From positions 60,001-87,127 of the forward strand of contig LUCW03001605.1 of assembly GCA_001586965.3 (NCBI GenBank): a DNA stretch of 27,127 bases. The letters are read 5' to 3'. Under the pieces are notes generated by a model. The model was not told the origin of the DNA and did not search any database. It saw only the letters and a program-made list of their open reading frames with translations. Source of the DNA: Sphaeroforma sirkka (lineage: Eukaryota > Opisthokonta > Ichthyosporea > Ichthyophonida). A program made the position numbers and the translations under genes. Of this stretch, positions 19,766-27,127 are shown one piece after another; positions within the stretch are counted from its first letter, which is position 1, and each line of letters begins with the position of its first letter.

Positions 19766-20411
19766 CACTTGTTCTCACGATCAGAAAGGTGGAGCATATT
19801 ATATACGATATGTCATATTTTAAATATAAACAGGCATAGAGTAGAGTGTAGACTCGTATGTATTGTGGTGTGCATATGGTATTTACACAGCGACAAGAAG
19901 CATGTTTCCCGGTACATATTGGACACAACTTTTTTTTTTGAATGACCCAAATTCTCAACGGCAAAATATACTCTGTCTCCAACATATTTAGCCTGAAATA
20001 GAACACCCAACTATTGTTTTTTTTACAAATTATAAGGTCCCTCGAATTTCCCAAAATTCGGTCCTTACTTACTCTCCAAATCCAAAAGTCGGCCCAAAAA
20101 ATGATTATCACAGTTTTGGCGCCAAAAAATCATAAAATCCCAAAATTCGGTAGTAGTAGCTTTATTCTTAGGTTTACGATATAAGCAGTCTTTAGTCCTC
20201 TTCGACCTTGTTTTTTTCTTATGTTCTTAGTGAAAGTCTGAACTCTAACGCTGGACGTAGACTGCTTTTATAGTCCGCCGGGACCTATCTCTATCTATTC
20301 CCGAGCGAACTTGTACTACTAACATCCTAGGCTATTAACTATAACTATTACACTCGTAGTGAGAGGGAAAGGCACGGGCCTAGAAAAACCCTCTGCTACG
20401 AAGTTCTCGAA

Positions 20412-20506
20412 CATTCTCATGGCGTCATCGTCTATGTATATTCGTAGACACTTTCACTCTGTTCGTGAATATACATAGACAATTTTAAGTATGACTCGTG
20501 AGAATG
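20412..20506. repeat. Long imperfect inverted repeat (hairpin)
   Basis: Inner arms GTCTATGTATATTC (20430-20443) and GAATATACATAGAC (20467-20480) pair perfectly over 14 bp. Outward, GTCAT (20424) pairs with ATGAC (20491) and CATTCTCATG (20412) with CGTGAGAATG (20497, one mismatch pair). Three pairing blocks in register indicate one long stem-loop. Confidence 0.85.
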
Positions 20507-20521
20507 ACACGAAAAAAATCA

Positions 20522-20564
20522 TCAGGGCCTGGTTATATACGATTAACCCTGGCTTGGGCCCTGA
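20522..20564. repeat. Second nested hairpin
   Basis: TCAGGGCC (20522-20529) pairs with GGCCCTGA (20557-20564), and inside it GGTTA (20531) pairs with TAACC (20544). It begins 15 bp after the first hairpin ends. Confidence 0.75.
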
Positions 20565-20726
20565 AATAAAAACTCACTATGAATTTCCGGAATCATGACT
20601 CATCATTCGGGACCTGCCAAAATTCAGGGTACCGAAGGGTCTCGAAAATTCATTAGGGGTAATATTGTTTATTTTCAAAAAATGACAAGTATGTATGTTA
20701 CAATGTATGAACATATGGTATGACTC

Positions 20727-21494
20727 TCATAGTCGCTGTAGTGGTTCAGGAAAGATTGATGGGAAGAAGTGGTCAGTAAATCCCCGTTTGAAGCTTTGGC
20801 CAAGTGAGTCGACAATGGAAGATACGCGCTGAGTCAATTCGGGCCGGTGTTGACAAAACACTGTTACTATCGAATGTTCCATATTTCCGCTTGCTGACCT
20901 ACTAAGAACAGTACCCACCTCCGTGGTACGGATCGGGTCTGAGCCGTGTAGTGCCGCGGAATGGGTTAGTGCAGAGTATGAAATACCGAGAAGGACCAGG
21001 TTATCCGTCATAATCCGATCGAGGAGCGAGGATGGGGGCAAGCCAATGCCGCACCAGACCACGGATGAATTCGGTATGTGTTGACTGGCCTGGATCGAAA
21101 GTATCATAGGCGGAACCAACAAGCGCGATGATTTGGGTTGAACCGAAATTTGGAAGTAGTACTTCAACAGCGTTATTAGCCGGGGTATGGGGAACATCTG
21201 TTGATGTGTCAGGGACGGGTAAGGGTACGGTGGTTCTTCAACATGCTGGAGAAAAGATTCAAGGTGTTCGTGGGGGGTCCAGATAACGTGGAAATCGTGG
21301 CACTCATGTAATTGCTGAAGGAGGTCAGGGCCAATGGGCGGCAGTTTTGAACCCACCAGGATGCGTCGAATCAGTTGTTGAATGCAGGTATAGTGGCTGG
21401 TAGTGAACTTGTGGCTACCGGGGCAGACAGGGCAGAGACAGCCGTCGGTGCGGTAGTCGAGCAATGTGAACATGTACGTATTCGTTACAATCAT
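20727..21494 (-). CDS. LINE C-terminal region, 255-codon open frame
   Basis: The longest clean open frame in the right half. It begins in the frame that follows the RT fragments and contains CLCPVCPGSHKFTTSHYTC, a Cys-x2-Cys...His-x2-Cys arrangement like the zinc-knuckle found near LINE C-termini. Then come DFHVIWTPHEHLESFLQHVE, a Pro-rich stretch, and GLPPSSLLDRIMTDNLVLLG. I recognise no endonuclease motif with confidence. It is probably the C-terminal portion of the element's polyprotein rather than a stand-alone gene; the initiation codon is not meaningful. Confidence 0.55.
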   Translation of the reverse strand: MIVTNTYMFTLLDYRTDGCLCPVCPGSHKFTTSHYTCIQQLIRRILVGSKLPPIGPDLLQQLHECHDFHVIWTPHEHLESFLQHVEEPPYPYPSLTHQQMFPIPRLITLLKYYFQISVQPKSSRLLVPPMILSIQASQHIPNSSVVWCGIGLPPSSLLDRIMTDNLVLLGISYSALTHSAALHGSDPIRTTEVGTVLSRSASGNMEHSIVTVFCQHRPELTQRVSSIVDSLGQSFKRGFTDHFFPSIFPEPLQRL

Positions 21495-22270
21495 AGCACA
21501 GAGCCGAATTGGTGTAGACTCGAAAGCAGCGATTGAAGCTGTCGTGTCTGGCTGTGTCTCGGTTTGAGGTTGGCGGTTTACCCATAACTAGTTGGTAGTA
21601 ATATTGGCGCCGGGCCATTGCCGCGATCTCCTTGTTGGACCAACGTTTTGTTGAGTTCTTCCTGATGTCGTCACAACGTTGGCTAAGGGCTAAATGGTCG
21701 GGTGTACGCCCGCCCCTGGCTTTGTTTACAGTTTTCAGGTGAGCATAGATACTGTACGGGAAGCGCAGTGATGGTTTGTCGTCGTGGGCCCAGGCGGGTT
21801 GCGTCAGAGGGGTAAGTGGATTTGTGCTGGCCATTGAGTCGAGTTGTATTCCCAGGCAACCTCAGAGGTAGTCTGCGAATGGTCGCGCGGGGAGCAGGCC
21901 GCAAAAGTGAAGTAAGTTTGTTTGATGTTTGGGAAACCGAGGGTATTTAGTGCCCGTGATGATGACTGCTGCTTGGATGAGTGCTGAGTTAAAGCGCTCG
22001 AACAGGGGGTCCAACGCATCCTTCCATATAGGCGGAGCCCAGGCAATAATGTTCAGCCCATATTTAGTCGTGGATAGGGTGAATGTTCTGAACATCACAA
22101 GTCGGTTGCGGCGGTGTCGACAGCTGAAGCCATGGAAGCCATAAGCGCGGAAAAAAGGCGATACCCAGTGACAATGCTGCAATCAGGGATTCCATATGTC
22201 TGGCGAGGTTGATTCCTGGTACTACGTGAGAGAGTGAGAACCCCAGATATTTGGAGTGCTTCCTAGGCAC
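21415..22270 (-). pseudogene. LINE reverse transcriptase end plus downstream segment, frameshifted
   Basis: Three overlapping open frames carry one continuous-looking product: 22064-22270 (KYLG block), 21862-22182 (thumb, ending LLHFCGLLPARPFADYL) and 21415-21834 (KARGGRTPDHLALSQRCDDI and RRQYYYQLVMGKPP). Frame changes near 22150, 21870 and 21480 show it is no longer a single reading frame. Product: non-LTR retrotransposon polyprotein. Confidence 0.65.
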
Positions 22271-22320
22271 ACCACTACTTTTTTCACACCATATTTTTTT
22301 TTAGCGATAGGGTTGTTAGT

Positions 22321-22541
22321 ATAATAGTATGGAGAGACCCCCCCTAAAGATTAGAGTTTGCCTCGGGGACAGATTTCAGCTCCAAAAAGAAGGTTATCAC
22401 TCACTCACTCTACTACCGACTACAGGGTAAAAAATCTCGAGTACAACTTGTGCGAAATAATTGGAGAGAGACATTTAAAGTGGTGTGAGGGTGGGCCCAA
22501 TAGATACACAAAGGTTAGAGTTTAATTATCTTTCAGTCTAT
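22321..22541. other. Spacer without recognisable coding content
   Basis: Contains short homopolymer runs and a CACTCACTCACTC stretch. It may be decayed interior of the minus-strand LINE, but I see no readable motif. Confidence 0.5.
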
Positions 22542-22985
22542 CTAGTCAGGGGGTAATAGTATATTAATTAAGGTTATCCAGCGACCATACGTATGGTCCA
22601 CACAATTCTTCCACTTGTTCAGGAGATATAGCCTTTTCAATATCTGACATTTCGCGGTCAGATGGCAAGCTGATGCCTCAGGCTGCACTACTAGGAGACA
22701 CACGGACGCTTGCGAGCCTTTCCGCGGCAGTTGAGACCTCATCTTCCAAGGTTTTAAGGTCCGACGTCTTCAGAGTTTTCATCAGAACCAAGCTCAGAAA
22801 CGGCGACCTCTACAGCTTCAACGGCAGGCTCAGTACCAGACGGACCAGCGTCCCCAGTAACCTCAGGAACCTCAACAGGCTTAGCAGGCTTAGAGCTGGC
22901 GGCTCCCTTGCCTTTAGAGTTTCATTTAGCCATAGTGATAGCTCAAGAAAAGGAAAATCAATAAGATCTAGGTATGGTAACTAGC
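22542..22985 (-). pseudogene. Ala/Lys/Glu-rich ORF1- or gag-like remnant
   Basis: The minus strand carries a low-complexity segment (KGKGAASSKPAKPVEVPEVT, then GPSGTEPAVEAVEVAVSELG) followed by MSDIEKAISPEQVEELCGPY. The composition suits the disordered N-terminus of a retroelement first protein. It lies on the 5' side of the LINE remnant in the same orientation, so it may be that element's ORF1. A gag fossil of an LTR element is equally possible. It looks broken. Confidence 0.4.
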
Positions 22986-23055
22986 GTGTAGCTAACTTTA
23001 GGGTAGTATTAGCCACTATGAGGTAGTATAGAATACTTACAGTCCTGTCGCTGGA

Positions 23056-23233
23056 TAGGGATAATATTATTTATTTCAAAAATGACAAGTATGTATGTTA
23101 CAATGTATGAGCATATGGTATGGCTCTCATAGTCGCTGTAGTGGTTCAGGAAAGATTGATGGGAAGAAGTGGTCGGTAAATTATCGTTTGAAGCTTGGGC
23201 CAAGTGAGTCGACAATGGAAGATATACGCTGAA
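23056..23233 (-). mobile_element. 5'-truncated copy of the same LINE 3' end
   Basis: Aligns with 20654-20833 at a spacing of 2400 bp with roughly eight substitutions and a short A-run indel, about 95 percent identity by eye. Similarity stops abruptly after CGCTGA at 23233. Severe 5' truncation is the usual outcome of target-primed reverse transcription. Confidence 0.85.
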
Positions 23234-23240
23234 AGGTACT

Positions 23241-23423
23241 ATGGCAGAGTCGAAGTTATTTTATGTCGGCGGCTGGATCTTGCAGGAGAACATTGTAGTA
23301 CAATACTGCAAACCAGGGATTGGATCAATGGCTCGCTTATATCCGGGGTATTCTACCATTTATCACAATTACCCTCTCTGGCTGTTCGTTTCTGTGATGC
23401 TGATACATACAGAGTATAGATGA
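23241..23423 (+). other. Unrecognised 60-codon open frame with one hydrophobic segment
   Basis: Begins with a plain ATG eight bases after the truncated LINE copy (MAESKLFYVGGWILQENIVV). It ends with a hydrophobic run (YPLWLFVSVMLIH) that could span a membrane. No family recognised. First of three short frames on the same strand. Confidence 0.3.
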
Positions 23424-23537
23424 AGTACTTGTACAAGTATCGTAGGGTAGAAAGCTTACAACTAAAGGGACCACCACAGGTGTTCAAAAAAGAGATCTGT
23501 ATTGATCCCATGGAATCATAGCAACGCACATTGAAAC

Positions 23538-23753
23538 ATGGCGACTGTTACATTGTACAGAACTAACGCTACAGTTACTATTTTAGATGGTATGACAAAT
23601 CCTGTTAGATGGATGAAATGTTACCCCACAGACAATGTTACATACAGCCTAAAAGTAGGCGGTATAAACCAACACGACAGTTTTAGCTGTGGGGATTTGC
23701 TTTGTGCCTATGCTAGAGCAGTATCAGAGAAAATTCTCGCAACTCGTGCATGA
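23538..23753 (+). other. Unrecognised 71-codon open frame
   Basis: Starts MATVTLYRTNATVTILDGMT and continues with beta-rich looking sequence (VTYSLKVGGINQHDSF). No family recognised. It overlaps the next open frame in another frame. Confidence 0.3.
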
Positions 23754-23937
23754 TCTGGAGGCATTGTCTTTGCACGAATATGTCACAAGCGTCCAACATG
23801 AGAACAGAATTAGAAAATGGATTTTCGAAACACTATTCTCGTATATTCCTGTAAAGAGCATCACAGACCGCGTGAGTTGCGAACCAGGCCGTGAGAGAAG
23901 CTTGAATGAAGCAGCATATAAAAACACCAATCAATAA
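23689..23937 (+). other. Unrecognised open frame, helix-rich, ending on AATAAA
   Basis: Encodes MLEQYQRKFSQLVHDLEALS then HENRIRKWIFETLFSYIPVK, an amphipathic helical pattern. The stop codon TAA (23935-23937) lies inside AATAAA (23933-23938), a candidate polyadenylation signal. Family unknown; a virus-like or transposon origin is possible because the neighbours are retroelements. Confidence 0.35.
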
Positions 23938-24036
23938 AAGACAACATACCCCCCCCCTCAACACATTTATTCGTAAAAAAATGGATATAGTTGAAGGCTT
24001 TTAAAATTACATTCATGCAAATTTTGCACGATAAAA

Positions 24037-24180
24037 GTCAATAAATGTACATAAAAATTGGGATTGTCACTAAATGTACATATGTACATATTTAATCCAT
24101 ATTTCAGTATGTTTTCATCGAGGAAAAGGGTGAATGTACATTTAGTGACTTTTCCACATTTTCAATGTACATTTAGCGAC
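24037..24180. repeat. Fourfold inverted repeat of a 16-bp motif
   Basis: GTCAATAAATGTACAT (about 24037) and GTCACTAAATGTACAT (24066) face ATGTACATTTAGTGAC (24134) and ATGTACATTTAGCGAC (24165). Copies are spaced 29 and 31 bp on the two sides. The core ATGTACAT is itself a palindrome. The arrangement resembles terminal or subterminal repeats, or a binding-site cluster. Confidence 0.85.
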
Positions 24181-24193
24181 TTTATTCTTCAAT

Positions 24194-24409
24194 AAAATCT
24201 ATACCAAAAGAGATGAACGTATATTTCAAACCGTTTATGTAAATGAAGAAAAATTTATAGCACTTTTTGATCCAGGGGCTGAAGTCTCTGCTATCTCACG
24301 TCGAGTAGCCTACGCTACAGATATGGCTATCCATGACGAAACAACTAATTTAATCTTGGAAAATGGCAAAGTTACTACTTGCAAAGAGCCATTGATTATG
24401 TACATATAA
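24194..24409 (+). pseudogene. Retropepsin-like fragment of an LTR retroelement (fossil)
   Basis: The plus strand reads EEKFIALFDPGAEVSAISRR. The FDPGAEVSAI block matches the active-site region of retroviral-type aspartic proteases (usual form LIDSGAS). No partner domains in the same orientation are recognisable downstream. It is an isolated, broken fossil fragment. Confidence 0.65.
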
Positions 24410-25160
24410 TCTTGTCAGACAGAAGAGAAGTAAAGACTTGTAAACTTCGATGGAAATTACTAGGTTTCAAACTATATTAAACTAAAATACAATTTAGTCA
24501 GTTAGGATTTAGCAGTGGTAGCTTGTGTAAGAATGATCGGGACTGCCTCTTGTTAAGAGCCTAAATATCCTCGACCACACAGGGCGTACCTCTAGCTGTT
24601 CTTTATTGAATAATTTTCACTAGAAGTACTAAGTGTTCATGACCACTTGCCTAATTTGTAAATAGACATAATAACGTAAGTCACGTTAATACATTAGCTG
24701 ATATAATTAAAGTTCCATCTGAAGAAAAGTTAAAAAAAAGAAAAGACTTATTGGATTTTGAGATTGGCGGGAGGACCAAAATCTATAAGTAGTAGTTCAG
24801 AGATTATAAAAATTTAGTTTATAATATCCTACATCTACTAATGTCTCAAATAGGTCCAAGTAGATGAGTCATACCAAATACTCAGGCTATTGGAGCCATC
24901 AAAGTGAATTTAGAACACTTTGGAAATATTGGAAAAAAGAGCTTGTACTAAATTATTTAAAATACAAATAAAAAAACCAATGTATTATCTCAATTGATCT
25001 TGATATTTTAGACTGACCGGAGGCCGTATATTTCTACATAGCCCCCAGTAGCTTTTAGAACTACGAACGTACGTTAAGATACGATCTAGTTGGTAAAGCG
25101 AAAACCAAAGTAAAAAACGGTTTCGGTCATGACTTATCGAGTAAGTATGTGCCTATATGT
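24410..25160. other. AT-rich stretch with no readable gene
   Basis: Probably decayed retroelement sequence between the plus-strand protease fossil and the minus-strand polyprotein fossil. I could not identify long terminal repeats. Confidence 0.4.
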
Positions 25161-25166
25161 ACGAGT

Positions 25167-25358
25167 TCAAGACTCATGTTGTACTCTATGTCGTTTAGTA
25201 TTTGGTCCAGTAACCATTTCCGATGTAGGCGCCTTACGTTTATTATTTGGTAAGGTAATAGCCAAAGGCTGTTCTTCATTAGTAAGTAAGTTTGAACAAT
25301 TTTCTGCACTGTTGGTAAGCAGATCAGAAAGTTTAGTCACGTAGGAAGTAGGTGGCAA
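25167..25358 (-). pseudogene. Basic C-terminal tail of the gypsy polyprotein (fossil)
   Basis: Follows the chromodomain-like segment. It ends in NNKRKAPTSEM and TKRHRVQHES, basic patches like a nuclear-localisation tail. Assigned by position and composition only. Confidence 0.35.
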
Positions 25359-25377
25359 ATAGGGAATTTCAGATCCG

Positions 25378-25599
25378 TCAGGGTTTTGTAGTCACCTGAG
25401 GAAACCCTTTTCGTTTATCTCGTGTGTTCTTATGTAAACGCTTATTCCATTTCTTATTAAAGATACGAAGAAAGTCGCGAGATTCACGAAATGCATCGGA
25501 GGTTAGCCAAGCTACTGTCCCATCCATGAAACGGGTCTTGTAGTAAGTGTAACCGTCTTCGGATGTTTTGTCAATTATATCTTTGACTTGTGACTCCAT
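25378..25599 (-). pseudogene. Chromodomain-like segment of the gypsy polyprotein (fossil)
   Basis: Reads VKDIIDKTSEDGYTYYKTRF then MDGTVAWLTSDAFRESRDFL. The spacing and the W in VAWLTSDAF fit the weak chromodomains found after gypsy integrases, which are thought to steer insertion to particular chromatin. Confidence 0.55.
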
Positions 25600-25712
25600 A
25601 ACTGGTACATCAGAATCAAATGAGCGAGCGAATGAGAGTTCGGGAGGTAGGGATACGGTGAGTGCCTAGATTGGTTGCGCTAGTACCATCAATGTTATTC
25701 ACTTCGTAAGTA

Positions 25713-26192
25713 TCACTCTTTCTCATCATGGTAGTAAATAACAAAAGGTCCTATCGTCTTAGAAGAGAGTTCGGTAACGTTGGCGTTTCGATTTATAATG
25801 TTAACGTAATCGCCGACTTTGAACTGAACAATGTTCTTAGTGTTATTCCATCGGTCATACGCTTTAAGTAGGACGCGATTCTTGTGCTCGAGTAAACAGG
25901 GGTAAACAACGTTCTGCATATGCTCAATCTTTTGTAGCCACGGGGTAGCGTGTTTCTCGGGCGCAGTTTTATCAAACGTTGCTTGTAATTCACTATAGCG
26001 GCCAAAAAAATAGTGAAACGGGAGTGTTCCAGTTTGAGGATTCATGCAGTTATTCATTTGAGTCTGAACCCATTTCAAATGATAAGGCCACATATCCTCA
26101 ACGTCGTCTAGTGCGGTACGCAAGAGTTTCTTAAGTTCTCTATGACGTGTCTCATTTGCACCCTGCGTTTGAGGTTTGTAAAGGAACACCAC
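25713..26192 (-). pseudogene. Integrase core end and C-terminal domain (fossil)
   Basis: Reads YKPQTQGANETRHRELKKLL, WPYHLKWVQTQMNNCMNPQT and FKVGDYVNII. The PQTQG-(A)NE block and the following FKVGDYV strand are characteristic of Ty3/gypsy integrases. Confidence 0.8.
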
Positions 26193-26232
26193 GCCTATGG
26201 GTCATGCCTGATACGAGTATAAAGTGCCTCCA

Positions 26233-26475
26233 TTACGTCGGTACAAAACTCACTACCGTTATCAGAACATAGTACTCGGGGAAACCGAAGTCATTAAAGA
26301 CGTGATAGCATAATTCTGCCACTGTTTGTGGACGTTTGTTCGGTATTGCATAAAGCAAGTTATAGCCCGAAGCCACACATAAGAAATGACAGATATATAC
26401 ATCGCCAGTATGCTTGGATCGCGGGAGTTTAACCAAATCGACTATGACTCGGCGCATCGGTTGGTCTTCTGTCAC
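26233..26475 (-). pseudogene. Integrase catalytic core fragment (fossil)
   Basis: Reads VIVDLVKLPRSKHTGDVYIC then VASGYNLLYAIPNKRPQTVA and FNDFGFPEYY. This matches the first half of a Ty3/gypsy integrase core. Upstream on the same strand are THRAYEHTYKMAIRAG and RRCTDCEKNQIKRYG, which fit the HHCC zinc-binding region. Confidence 0.7.
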
Positions 26476-27127
26476 ACTTTTTTAGGGGTGCCCAACCGTA
26501 TCGCTTGATCTGGTTCTTTTCACAATCAGTACAGCGTCGGTATACTTCACGTATGGTTTCTTTTCAGCGCCGGGTGATCAAGCCCTGCACGAATAGCCAT
26601 TTTATAAGTATGCTCATATGCTCGATGCGTTAAATTATGTATAATTTTAACTCTACTTTCGAGCTCCTCTAAGTCAGTCAGATTCTGCGTAACGCTGGCT
26701 GGATGAACCATAGTCCTGTTGGAAAGGGCAGCCTCAGTATCAGGAGGGGTAGACTCACCTGAGATACATAATTGACAACATTGGATTGTTGAAGTATCTT
26801 CTTCAGTTGTTTCGCCACTCCTGGCTGTTCTTTAAGCAGCGCTTTAAGTAGTTGAGTGCGAGCTTCAGGTTCTCTTAGAGTTTTTTGAGTCTTTGATCCA
26901 TGGCCTTAGCTAGTTCCATGTTTTTTTACGATCTAATGCCGTTTCAATCGGCATTACCTCGACTACAATCTTGTTGGGTGCATGTGTTGTACGAGTCTTG
27001 AGCTTTTTGTTCAAACTCTTTAGAACTCCTCTAGTTTAGCTTCTAAGAATTCGGTTGAGGGGTTTCCACTTAGTGGTACCTGCAGGACCGATGCGTACAA
27101 ACAATGGTGTGTTTCAAGGCGTCTTCT

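Larger units (their letters stand above)
20654..22320 (-). mobile_element. Non-LTR retrotransposon (LINE) remnant, 3' part
   Basis: Minus-strand frames give, in order, the end of a reverse transcriptase and a long C-terminal region. The RT part includes HSKYLGFSLSHVVPGINLAR, typical of the KYLG block after the catalytic palm, and FTLSTTKYGLNIIAWAPPIW then LDPLFERFNSALIQ, typical of the thumb. The catalytic palm motif is not seen, so the element is 5'-truncated or decayed. The 3' end is defined by a second copy at 23056-23233. The clade is not assigned. Confidence 0.75.
25160..27127 (-). mobile_element. Ty3/gypsy-type LTR retrotransposon fossil (integrase half), runs off the window
   Basis: Minus-strand order is integrase zinc-binding region (about 26500-26660), integrase core, integrase C-terminal domain, chromodomain-like segment and basic tail. 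This is the Ty3/gypsy pol order with an integrase-linked chromodomain, as in chromoviruses. It is broken, with several interruptions of the frame. Reverse transcriptase and 5' LTR would lie beyond the right edge. The 3' LTR was not identified. Confidence 0.75.

Noticed and set aside
1-27127. tRNA, rRNA genes or CRISPR arrays
   Set aside because: No cloverleaf-like or ribosomal sequence was recognised on reading, and the tandem repeats present are microsatellites or minisatellites in a eukaryotic context.

Overview
This is a eukaryotic nuclear window. About 19 kb of it is one intron-rich protein-coding gene on the + strand. About 8 kb is repeat-rich flank filled with retroelement debris. Intron density is high (27 introns recovered in about 3.7 kb of coding sequence), all introns follow GT-AG, and many hold long TA, GT/CA or TATG microsatellites. 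This fits an intron-rich lineage, perhaps a unicellular opisthokont such as an ichthyosporean, but the species cannot be named from this sequence. CCCTAAA-like telomeric motifs in two introns are compatible with many lineages.

Region 1 to 19097 (+): I read a nearly complete ortholog of the inner-ring nucleoporin Nup155 (yeast Nup157/Nup170), with the 5' end cut off by the window edge. Twenty-eight exons chain with consistent reading phase and give about 1243 residues. The order of conserved blocks follows human Nup155, recalled from memory: N-terminal beta-propeller (exons 1 to about 10), then the long alpha-solenoid (exons 11 to 28). The upstream part outside the window should hold roughly the first 100 to 150 residues.

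Inside the introns are three instances of exon-like sequence. Intron 26 carries a partial copy of the end of exon 26. It keeps its reading frame, ends at a GT, and could be spliced as an in-frame 36-nt cassette. Intron 19 carries two degenerate tandem copies of the start of exon 20 with its splice acceptor. Intron 22 has a weaker possible copy of part of exon 23. The last intron holds a 71-bp minisatellite of about five units.

Region 19098 to 20653: the 3' flank has a candidate AATAAA, a long TA microsatellite, and two adjacent nested hairpin-forming sequences (20412-20564). Region 20654 to about 22320 (-): a non-LTR retrotransposon (LINE) remnant with the end of the reverse transcriptase domain and a long C-terminal region, including a 255-codon open frame. 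A 5'-truncated copy of the same 3' end lies 2.4 kb away at 23056-23233. Between them (22542-22985, -) is a low-complexity Ala/Lys/Glu-rich remnant.

Region 23241 to 23940 (+): three short unrecognised open frames ending on an AATAAA. Region 24037 to 24180: four copies of a 16-bp motif, two in each orientation. Region 24194 to 24409 (+): a retropepsin-like fossil. Region about 25160 to 27127 (-): a broken Ty3/gypsy-type element with integrase, chromodomain-like segment and a basic tail, running off the right edge.
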